A stretch of DNA of 33,678 nucleotides from assembly GCF_019693445.1 (NCBI RefSeq), contig NZ_JAHRBL010000024.1, positions 1 through 33,678 of the forward strand, written 5' to 3'. Both the position numbers and the translations under genes were made by a program. Positions 16,623 to 23,463 of this stretch are shown piece after piece (the stretch's first letter is position 1; every line of letters begins with the position of its first letter). The notes beneath the pieces were generated by a model. It saw only the letters and a list, made by a program, of their open reading frames with translations. It searched no databases and was not told the DNA's origin. This DNA is from Deinococcus aquaedulcis (GTDB taxonomy: Bacteria > Deinococcota > Deinococci > Deinococcales > Deinococcaceae).

Positions 16623-18803
16623 TCAGGCCAACGGGGGCCAGGGGTGCGGTGCGGGCCGGGGGGTAGGCGGGCACAGCGCCGTCCATTCGGGCCCCGCGCC
16701 GGCCCACCAGCGGCCCAGGGCCTGCTCCAGCGGCGGCAGGGGCCAGCCCCGCGCGCTGAGCAGCGCCGGTCCAGAGGCCGCAAAGCCCAGTTCCAGCACG
16801 TCCAGCCCGGCGGTGCCCGGCAGGGAACGCCCGGGGGCCGGCGCCTGCTGACCCAGCAGCCCGGCCAGCTTCCAGTGCCACTCGGCCAGGGTCAGCGGGG
16901 CGCCGTGCGTCAGGTGCCACACACCGCGCTCGCCGTCCATCAGCAGGTTCAGGGCCTCGTTCAGCAGGTCCGGCGCATACACCGGCGACACCAGCAGGTC
17001 GCCTCCGGCCAGCGGCAGGCCCGCGTGCAGCGCCCCCAGCACGGACGCCGCGCTGTCGTGGGGCTCGCCTGTACCGAACACCGCGCCTGGGCGCACCACC
17101 AGCGCCTGTGGGCAGCGGTCCAGGACCCAGCGTTCGGTCTGCGCCAGCAGCCGCGCGGCGGCGCCCAGCGGCGCAGGCGGCGCCTGTTCATCGCAGGCCA
17201 CCGGACCAGCGGCCCCCAGGACCTGCGCCCCCGAGAAGGTCAGCAGCGGCAACCCCAGGGCCGCGCAGGCCTCCGCCAGCCCCGCCGCTGGGCGCCCCAC
17301 CAGCCCGCACGGCAGATTCACCACCGCCCAGGGCGCCGCCGAGCGCAGCACCCCGGCGCGGTCTTCGGGCGTCAGGCGGGTCCAGAGGCGCGGGTCCAGG
17401 GTGAGGTTCGGCAGGCCACGCACCGCGCAGGCCTCGCGCAGCAGCTGACTCAGGCGCCCGCTCCCGCCCACGATCAGCAGCGGGGGACCACCGGGGACCT
17501 GGGCTTCCACCGCGCCGTGCGGGGGATACAGCAGGCGTCCGGCCCGTGCCCACCAGCCGGGAGCGGCGTGGGGCCCCCGGGCAGGGGCCTCGTCCCGGGC
17601 CAGTGCCCGCGCCAGATGGGCCAGCGCCGTGGGGCGCGGCTGGGGGGCACGTACATCCCACAAACCGCTTTCGTAGTGCCCTTCGCGGCGGGTCAGCAGG
17701 CTGTTCCATTCAAAGGCCCCGAAGGTGGCCCAGGCGGTCACTGCGCGCACATCGGCGCCCTGGGCCTGGGCTTCACGCGCGCCCTGCCACGCGGTCCACA
17801 GCCAGCGCAGTTGCTCCTCGCGGGTGCAGTTCAGGTGAACCTCGGTGATCGCCAGGGGGCGGCCATAGCGCGCGTGGGCCTCCAGCAGCCGGGCCTGGGG
17901 GCCGCCGTGCGGCGCGCCCAGCACCCGCACCGCTTCCACATCGGCGTAGGCTTCGTGGCCGTTGCCGCCGTGGCTGCAGGCCGGATAGTGCGCCAGCCGC
18001 TCGTCCAGAAAACGCTCGCCGGTCACGTACACGTTCAGCCCCAGCACGTCTGGCGGGCAGGGTTGATCGGCAAACCAGCCCAGTTCTGCTTCGGTGGCTC
18101 CGGCCCAGCGCAGGTAGCCCCACATCGGATGCTCCGGGGTCACACGGCCCTGCAGCAGGTCGAAGGTGAGCCAGCGCCGCTCGTTTTCAAAGTCTGCCTG
18201 GGCTTGCAGGTGCGGGGTGCTGTGGGTGCGCCCCAGGTCCTCGGTCTGGATCAGCTGCGCGTGCGGGTTGATCTCACGGATGGCCTGCATCGCCAGCACG
18301 GTGGCCTGCAGCTGGTGTTTCAGGGCCAGCCAGCAGCTGCGCTCGTCGCGGCCGTGGGGGTACCAGTGACCGTACAGCCCCGAAAAGCGCGCGGTGGTCA
18401 GCGGCTCGTTCACTGGCGTGTAGGCCGAGAGCGCCGGGTACCGCTGTGCCACCGCGCGGGCGTAGGCCACCAGCCCCGGCACGAATTCGGGGTCCAGCAG
18501 GTGGGTGTGGCGGGGCCCGCCGCCGTGGTGCACCAGCCCCGCAATAGGCTGCACGCCCCGGCGCTGCAGGCGCGCGATTCGTTCATCGGCCCAGCGCCAG
18601 TCGGCGGCCTCCGGGCCCTGGGGGGCGGTGCGCTCCCACAGCAGGGCGAGGCGCACCGCACTCACCCCCAGGTCGGCCAGCCGGTCCATGTCGTCCGGGC
18701 GCTCATCGGTGCCGCACAGGACCTGCTGGTCCAGCGTCATGTCACGCACGCGGCTCACGGTGGGTTCAATGCCGGCCCACAGGGCCAGGGAGGGGCGGGT
18801 CAT
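16623..18803 (-). CDS. Fusion of GH1-like glycosidase and degenerate RmlD-like SDR domain
   Basis: This 726-residue protein combines two domains. Residues about 1-400 resemble glycoside hydrolase family 1: an (alpha/beta)8-type sequence with the acid/base in TPVNEP (Glu133) and the nucleophile in LAITEVHL (Glu321). Residues about 440-700 resemble dTDP-4-dehydrorhamnose reductase: it starts LLIVGGSGRLSQLL and contains VVRPGAVFG and PVYAPDL. The reductase half lacks the catalytic Tyr-x3-Lys (the position reads LGAAARL) and the S-T-D-Y-V-F-D-G block (reads TFSGAQVLGA), so it is probably not an active reductase. The ATG overlaps the GGDEF gene upstream (ATGA at 18800-18803). Role is likely in surface glycan synthesis or trimming; no signal peptide is present. 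Confidence 0.85.
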   Translation of the reverse strand: MTRPSLALWAGIEPTVSRVRDMTLDQQVLCGTDERPDDMDRLADLGVSAVRLALLWERTAPQGPEAADWRWADERIARLQRRGVQPIAGLVHHGGGPRHTHLLDPEFVPGLVAYARAVAQRYPALSAYTPVNEPLTTARFSGLYGHWYPHGRDERSCWLALKHQLQATVLAMQAIREINPHAQLIQTEDLGRTHSTPHLQAQADFENERRWLTFDLLQGRVTPEHPMWGYLRWAGATEAELGWFADQPCPPDVLGLNVYVTGERFLDERLAHYPACSHGGNGHEAYADVEAVRVLGAPHGGPQARLLEAHARYGRPLAITEVHLNCTREEQLRWLWTAWQGAREAQAQGADVRAVTAWATFGAFEWNSLLTRREGHYESGLWDVRAPQPRPTALAHLARALARDEAPARGPHAAPGWWARAGRLLYPPHGAVEAQVPGGPPLLIVGGSGRLSQLLREACAVRGLPNLTLDPRLWTRLTPEDRAGVLRSAAPWAVVNLPCGLVGRPAAGLAEACAALGLPLLTFSGAQVLGAAGPVACDEQAPPAPLGAAARLLAQTERWVLDRCPQALVVRPGAVFGTGEPHDSAASVLGALHAGLPLAGGDLLVSPVYAPDLLNEALNLLMDGERGVWHLTHGAPLTLAEWHWKLAGLLGQQAPAPGRSLPGTAGLDVLELGFAASGPALLSARGWPLPPLEQALGRWWAGAGPEWTALCPPTPRPAPHPWPPLA

Positions 18804-19552
18804 GCGGGGTGCGCCGCGCTGGACAGCAGGCGCTTGGCGCTGTACATGGCCTCATCGGCCCGGATTAGCCAGTCGGTGGCCGATTCGCCTGCGCGCAGCG
18901 GCGCCGCCCCCAGGTCCACCCGCAAGGTGCCCGGGCCATCCGGGCCCTGTACCCAGGCCAGGGCCGCGTGCAGCCGTTCCAGCAGCGCCTGGGGCGAGGA
19001 ACTGGGCTCCAGCAGCAGGGCAAACTCGTCGCCGCCCAGCCGGTAGGCCCGGCCGGGCCGGGGGCACAGCCGGTCCAGGGCGTGCGCCAGCGTCATCAGC
19101 ACCCGGTCGCCTTCCACGTGCCCGTAACGGTCATTGATCTGCTTGAACCGCTGCACGTCCAGCAGCGCCAGGGTGAGTGGGCGGAACCTTGCCTGCGCCG
19201 CGTCCAGGTCGGCCATAAAGGCGCGGCGGCCCAGCAGCCCGGTCAGGGGGTCGTGGCGGGCCTGGTGTTCCAGGTGGTCGCCGCGCCGCGCCTGACACAG
19301 CAGCAGTTCCAGGTGCCCGGCGCACAGGTCCAGCAGGTGCTGCTCCTCGGTGGTCACGGGGCCCTGCGGCACGAGACGCAGGGTGCAGGCCCCCGCGCCC
19401 TCCGGGCCAGTCTGCACCTGCACCGGCTGGCCCAGGCGCCCGCTGAGTTCCTGAACCGTTCGGTCCAGCAAGGTCTGGGCGCTGCAGGCATCCTGCGCCG
19501 CCGCGCGCAGCACCGCGATCAGGGCCTGATCCGTGGTGTGGTCACTCATCAT
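18800..19552 (-). CDS. Diguanylate cyclase with short N-terminal sensor-like domain
   Basis: This is a 250-residue cytoplasmic protein. Residues about 1-85 look like a truncated GAF-type region. A GGDEF domain follows from HDPLTGLLGRRAF, with the nucleotide/metal segment LLDVQRFKQIND and the active-site loop RLGGDEFALLL. No RxxD inhibitory site is found five residues before GGDEF, so it may escape product inhibition. It should make c-di-GMP from GTP. Two adjacent ATGs (19552 and 19549) follow GGAGG at 6 and 9 bases; I take the first. Its stop overlaps the fusion-protein gene by ATGA, so both are translated together and the signalling output may concern that enzyme. Confidence 0.9.
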   Translation of the reverse strand: MMSDHTTDQALIAVLRAAAQDACSAQTLLDRTVQELSGRLGQPVQVQTGPEGAGACTLRLVPQGPVTTEEQHLLDLCAGHLELLLCQARRGDHLEHQARHDPLTGLLGRRAFMADLDAAQARFRPLTLALLDVQRFKQINDRYGHVEGDRVLMTLAHALDRLCPRPGRAYRLGGDEFALLLEPSSSPQALLERLHAALAWVQGPDGPGTLRVDLGAAPLRAGESATDWLIRADEAMYSAKRLLSSAAHPA

Positions 19553-19994
19553 TTCGGGCCTCCGGGGCATTCACCGGTGGAAGGGGGGTCGCCAGTGGCG
19601 CTGTGCGCGGCCCTGGGAAAGGTGGCCCCCACAACTCGGGGCCGGGCACGAATACCGCATGGGAACGGAAAAAAAGAAGCAAGCACCCGGGCATGCCCCA
19701 GGGTAAGACAGGCCGCCGCCGCCGCCATTTGGGCTCAATTAAGTCAAATGACAGGGTTTCCGAGAGCCGCCTGAAGACGTCTTCATATTTGGAGCAGGGG
19801 ATAGGGCCACAGAGGACGTCAAGAACACAGCTGCCTGAAAAGCGCCGTTTCTCACCAGGTCACTCCTTCAATGGTGTGGCCCGTACTCAATAGGAAGTCG
19901 AGCAGGCCAGAAGGGAACCGTCGTCTGAGCCGCTGGGGCCGCCGCTCCCCTCCAAACCTCTGCGTTGCAGCTTTGCGAGTTCACCGCAAGGCAG
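19553..19994. other. Intergenic region upstream of GGDEF-fusion operon
   Basis: No frame in this stretch looks like a gene. It holds a GCC-repeat tract (CCGCCGCCGCCGCC near 19712) and the perfect 14-base palindrome TGAAGACGTCTTCA at 19772-19785, listed separately. The promoter of the minus-strand GGDEF gene must lie here but no convincing hexamers were seen. Confidence 0.4.
19772..19785. promoter_or_regulatory. Perfect 14-base palindrome, possible operator
   Basis: TGAAGACGTCTTCA is fully self-complementary and lies about 220 bases upstream of the GGDEF gene. It has the size of a binding site for a dimeric regulator. No other copy was noticed in the window. Confidence 0.35.
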
Positions 19995-20032
19995 AAAGGG
20001 AAAAGCAGCGTGTTCGTGGAAGAGCACGCTGC
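19995..20032 (-). terminator. Rho-independent terminator of the bphO-bphP-receiver operon
   Basis: On the minus strand, perfect 8-base arms GCAGCGTG and CACGCTGC (plus coordinates 20025-20032 and 20005-20012) with a 12-base loop are followed directly by TTTTCCCTTT. It begins about 97 bases after the receiver gene stop at 20129 and is the clearest intrinsic terminator in the window. Confidence 0.75.
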
Positions 20033-20128
20033 AGACTGCTGCACTCGTCCAAACCATTGCCCTTTCAATTTGCTTCCACATCATCCTCTTGGACAGTGGT
20101 CGCGGAACGTGCTGGGCTTGTGCCCCCC

Positions 20129-20575
20129 TCAGCTGGTCAACGGGGCGTGGCTGCGCGGCAGGCTGGCGGTGCCGAACCAGTACAGGTTCAGCAGTTCCAC
20201 CACGCGCAGAAACTCGGCCATGGTGGAGGGCTTACTCAGGTACGAGTTGGCCTGCAGGGCATAGGCGCGCTGCACATCCGCCTCGGCGTTCGAGGTGGTG
20301 AACACCACCAGCACAAGGTGGCGCAGCGCAGGGTCGGCCCGTACCGCCGCCAGCACCTCAAAACCGCTGACCCGGGGCATGTTCAGGTCCAGCAGGATCA
20401 GGTCAGGCAGGGCCGCACTGCCCAGGGCCGCGCGCAGCTGCCGCAGGGCTTCCTCGCCGTCCCGGGCCACCTGCAGCTGCACGGGCACCCCGGCCATCTC
20501 CAACGCGGCTTCCAGCAGAAAGATGTCGGCCTCGTTGTCCTCGACCAGCATCAGGTGCATAGGGTTACGGGCCAT
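20129..20575 (-). CDS. Single-domain response regulator of the phytochrome operon
   Basis: This 148-residue receiver has the acidic pair Glu12-Asp13, the phosphoacceptor Asp63 in ILLDLNMPRVSG, the Thr in VVFTTSN and the Lys in SYLSKPS. No output domain follows, so it acts by protein contact, as Rcp1-type phytochrome regulators do. It starts at ATG 20575 with GGAGG about 6 bases upstream, and overlaps the bacteriophytochrome gene by 11 bases. The neighbouring histidine kinase BphP is the natural phosphodonor or phosphatase. Its downstream target is not in view. Confidence 0.93.
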   Translation of the reverse strand: MARNPMHLMLVEDNEADIFLLEAALEMAGVPVQLQVARDGEEALRQLRAALGSAALPDLILLDLNMPRVSGFEVLAAVRADPALRHLVLVVFTTSNAEADVQRAYALQANSYLSKPSTMAEFLRVVELLNLYWFGTASLPRSHAPLTS

Positions 20576-22808
20576 GGGGGGCCTCCGGCGGGTCAGGTAG
20601 GGTCAGGGTCAGGGTGCTGCCCTGGCCGGGCACCGAGCGCAGCGCCAGGTGGCCGCCGTGCCGCTCGGCAATCTTGCGGCACAGTGCCAGGCCAATGCCG
20701 TTGCCGGGTGACCGCTCCCGGCGTTCCAACCGCTGAAACAGACCGAACACCTTGTCATGGTATTCCGGCGCAATGCCCGGCCCCTGGTCCTGCACTGACA
20801 GCGTCCAGCCCTGGCCGGCGCGGGCCCCGAACACCCGCACCTGGGGCGGCGTGCCCCCAAAGGTCAGCGCGTTGCGCAGCAGGTGGTGCAGCAGGGTCCG
20901 CAGGCCTTCGGGGTCGCCCACAACCGTGGGCAGGGCGCCCACCTCGACCTGGGCGCCGGTCTGCTTTAGTTCGGGGGCCAGCTCGGCCAGGGCCTGCTTG
21001 GTCAGCGCGCCCAGGTCGGCCGGGCGCCGCGCGGGCGGGGGCGCCGAGAGCAGGGCGGTGTAGGTATAGAGGTCGGTGGTCAGGCTGCGCAGGCGTGCCG
21101 TTTCCTGGCGCAGAAAGCTCAGCATGCGCTCGCCGCTCTCGTCCAGCTGCGTGCGGTAGCGCAACTCGAACAGGTCGGCAAACTGGGTGATCAGCCGCGT
21201 GGGCTCCTGCAGGTCGTGGGCAATCACAAAGGCGTACTGGCGCCACTCCATGTTGGCGCGTTCCAGTTCGGTGTTCAGGGCGCGCACCACCCCCAGGCGC
21301 TCGCCCAGATGCGCGGTCAGGGCCAGCTGCAGGTCGCTCGCCTCTTCCAGTTCGCCGGGGTACCACGGCGCCGCGCGCCCCCGCACCGTCTGCAGGTAGG
21401 TCTCGAAGGACTGCCGGGGGCCCAGTTCGCTCTTGGCGGCCTCGGGCGGCGCGCCCCCCCAGGCCACCTGCGTGGTCAGTCCCGGGCGCAGCCATACCAC
21501 GCCCTCCTGCCACCCGGCCCCCACCCGGATGGCCAGCAGGCCACAGGCGGCGTCGCCCAGGGGCGTTTCTGGCCACAATTCACGCAGCGACTCGGTGTGC
21601 ACCACCGGGTCCGGCTGGGTACGCAGCCACGTCAGCAGGGCTTCCACCTGGGCATCGGCCAGGGGGGGGCCACACACGCGCCAGTGCCCCTCAAAAAACA
21701 CCACCGCGCGCTCGGCCCGCATCAGGCCCGGCAGGTCCAGCTCCGGCGCGCTGAGGGTCTCCAGCGGCGAGACCGAATGCGCCGCCGCCGCCAGAATCCG
21801 GGTGCGCCGGGCCAGCAGGGTTTGGCGAAAGGCGTCGGTGTCTGCGCGGGCCTTGACGCCCAGCTGCAGGTTCAGCAGTCGCCCCAGGTAGTCCAGGGCG
21901 GTGCGGGTGGCCGGGGGCACCACATGGGGCGCGCCGTGGTGGCAGGCAATCAGGCCCCACAGCTGCCCGCCCTGCACCAGCGACACCGACAGGCTGGCGC
22001 GCACGCCCATGTTGCGCAGGTACTGCAGGTGCATGGGCGAGGTGGCGCGCAGCACCGCGCCGCCCAGCGGGGTGGGGGCGCCGGTCTGCGGGTTCAGCCG
22101 GGGTTCCAGCGGGGCCGGCGCGGCCTCGGTGTCGGCGGTCAGGCGCAGCAGGTGGCGCACGTACAGCGCGCGGGCCTGCGCCGGAATATCGGCTTCGGGA
22201 AAGCGGTGGCCCAAAAAAGGCTTCAGCTCTGGCTGGCACGCCTCGGCGATCACCTCGCCGCTGGCGTCCGGGGCAAAACGGTAGATCATCACCCGGTCAA
22301 AGCCGGTCAGGTCGCGCACCCGCTCGGCGGCCACCTGCACCAGCTCGGCCAGGGTGGCAGCCCCCTCCAGGGCAAAGGCGGCGTTGCGCAGGGCCTGCGG
22401 CCCGGTGGCGCTTTGGGGCTCGTCGGCTTCCAGTTCCAGCACCAGCAGCGCGTCCACGCGGTGGGCCGTCAGCGCCCAGGTGCGCTCAGCGCGGCGCAGC
22501 AGCGCGCGGTACTGCAGGGCGTCGGGCACCCCGGGGGGCAGCGCCGCCAGCAGGGGCGGCAGTTCATCGGCCCCCAGCAGGGTCGCCAGCCCCTGCCCCA
22601 GCAGCGCCGATGGGGCTACCCCCAGCAGGGCCTCCAGATTCGCGCTCACCTGCAGCACCTGCAGGCTGTCCGCGTCGGCGGTCAGCAGCGCGCCGTGAGG
22701 CTGCACGCTGCCGGGCAGGTGAATGGGCTCACGCTCGCAGTTGTCCCCGGTGATGGGCGGGCCGCCCAGGTAGGTGGGGGGCAGCAGCCCGGCTTCTGGC
22801 CCCGTCAC
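20565..22808 (-). CDS. bphP: Bacteriophytochrome histidine kinase, DrBphP-like
   Basis: This 747-residue red/far-red photoreceptor has PAS-GAF-PHY-HisKA-HATPase order. The biliverdin-binding Cys24 lies in NCEREPIHLPGS, Asp207 in FPEADIPAQARALY, the GAF histidines in SPMHLQYLRNMGV and LIACHHG, and the PHY tongue motif in GPRQSF. The kinase His531 reads AHDLQEP, and the ATP site has RNALTFGG, DQGPGIAPEY and NGIGLALCRKI. These positions match D. radiodurans DrBphP, except that DrBphP has HHMQEP at its H-box and is reported to act as a phosphatase. The GTG start at 22808 shares GTGA with the heme oxygenase stop. The frame could extend further upstream but Cys24 numbering supports this start. Confidence 0.96.
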   Translation of the reverse strand: MTGPEAGLLPPTYLGGPPITGDNCEREPIHLPGSVQPHGALLTADADSLQVLQVSANLEALLGVAPSALLGQGLATLLGADELPPLLAALPPGVPDALQYRALLRRAERTWALTAHRVDALLVLELEADEPQSATGPQALRNAAFALEGAATLAELVQVAAERVRDLTGFDRVMIYRFAPDASGEVIAEACQPELKPFLGHRFPEADIPAQARALYVRHLLRLTADTEAAPAPLEPRLNPQTGAPTPLGGAVLRATSPMHLQYLRNMGVRASLSVSLVQGGQLWGLIACHHGAPHVVPPATRTALDYLGRLLNLQLGVKARADTDAFRQTLLARRTRILAAAAHSVSPLETLSAPELDLPGLMRAERAVVFFEGHWRVCGPPLADAQVEALLTWLRTQPDPVVHTESLRELWPETPLGDAACGLLAIRVGAGWQEGVVWLRPGLTTQVAWGGAPPEAAKSELGPRQSFETYLQTVRGRAAPWYPGELEEASDLQLALTAHLGERLGVVRALNTELERANMEWRQYAFVIAHDLQEPTRLITQFADLFELRYRTQLDESGERMLSFLRQETARLRSLTTDLYTYTALLSAPPPARRPADLGALTKQALAELAPELKQTGAQVEVGALPTVVGDPEGLRTLLHHLLRNALTFGGTPPQVRVFGARAGQGWTLSVQDQGPGIAPEYHDKVFGLFQRLERRERSPGNGIGLALCRKIAERHGGHLALRSVPGQGSTLTLTLPDPPEAPHGP

Positions 22809-23359
22809 GCGGCCACCCGGCTCAGGGCCTGGGCAAAGCGGGCAAAGGCGGCCTGCGCGCCCGCAAGCACCGCCGGGGCCTGCGCGGGGGTAACCTGCGC
22901 GGTCATGGCCTCGCCAAAGGCGCGCCACATGGCGCCCGTGGCCCGGCCGTACCCGTGAAAGTAGGCGCCGCCCGCCTCCGGGCTCAGGCCCAGCGTGCCC
23001 TGCAGGTGGCGCGAGATCACCTGCCCGCCCAGCGTGGCGCCTTCCAGCACGTACAGGGCCCCCAGCGCGCCGGGCAGGTCCAGCGCCGGGCCAGCCACGA
23101 GCGGTAGGGGGGGCACGGCGGCGCCCAGCGCAGCCAGATCGCGGCGCAGCAGCGGCGTTTTCTGGCGCTGGGCGGCCAGGAAGGCGCCGGGCAGGTCCAG
23201 TGCCTGCACCTGGGCGTCCAGCGGGGCCACTGCCCAGTACACCTGAGAGAGCAGCTGCGTGTACTCGGCCCGGGTGAGATCGGGGCGCAGCACGGGCATC
23301 TGGGCCTCCACCGCGTCATGCAGGGCGGCCGTGGCCTCCTTGAGCTGCGTCATGATCAT
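22805..23359 (-). CDS. bphO: Heme oxygenase supplying biliverdin
   Basis: This is a 184-residue BphO-type heme oxygenase. His14 in ATAALHDAVE is the predicted heme ligand, and the family's distal helix region reads GALYVLEGATLGGQVISRHL. It converts heme to biliverdin, CO and iron; biliverdin is the chromophore of the bacteriophytochrome encoded immediately downstream with a GTGA overlap. The start at 23359 follows AGAGG at 5 bases; a second ATG at 23353 is two codons later. It is divergent from the histidine kinase gene starting at 23464, with 104 bases between. Confidence 0.95.
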   Translation of the reverse strand: MIMTQLKEATAALHDAVEAQMPVLRPDLTRAEYTQLLSQVYWAVAPLDAQVQALDLPGAFLAAQRQKTPLLRRDLAALGAAVPPLPLVAGPALDLPGALGALYVLEGATLGGQVISRHLQGTLGLSPEAGGAYFHGYGRATGAMWRAFGEAMTAQVTPAQAPAVLAGAQAAFARFAQALSRVAA

Positions 23360-23451
23360 AAATGCCTCTGACCCTAGCATGTGGGGCCAAGCTCAACAGG
23401 AGCCGCAGATCACAGGGGCCCGGGCCCGCGCCTCCTGGGGCGCGCGGACGG

Positions 23452-23457
23452 TACACT
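23452..23457 (+). promoter_or_regulatory. -10 hexamer for leaderless histidine kinase mRNA
   Basis: TACACT is followed by 6 bases (CCTGGG) and then a GTG at 23464 that is in frame with the kinase. No Shine-Dalgarno is present, so initiation on a leaderless GTG is likely. Confidence 0.5.
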
Positions 23458-23463
23458 CCTGGG

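Noticed and set aside
16611..19046. 811-residue plus-strand frame over the fusion and GGDEF genes
   Set aside because: It spans two overlapping minus-strand genes with clear catalytic motifs; its own sequence is low-complexity Gln/Arg/Gly-rich.
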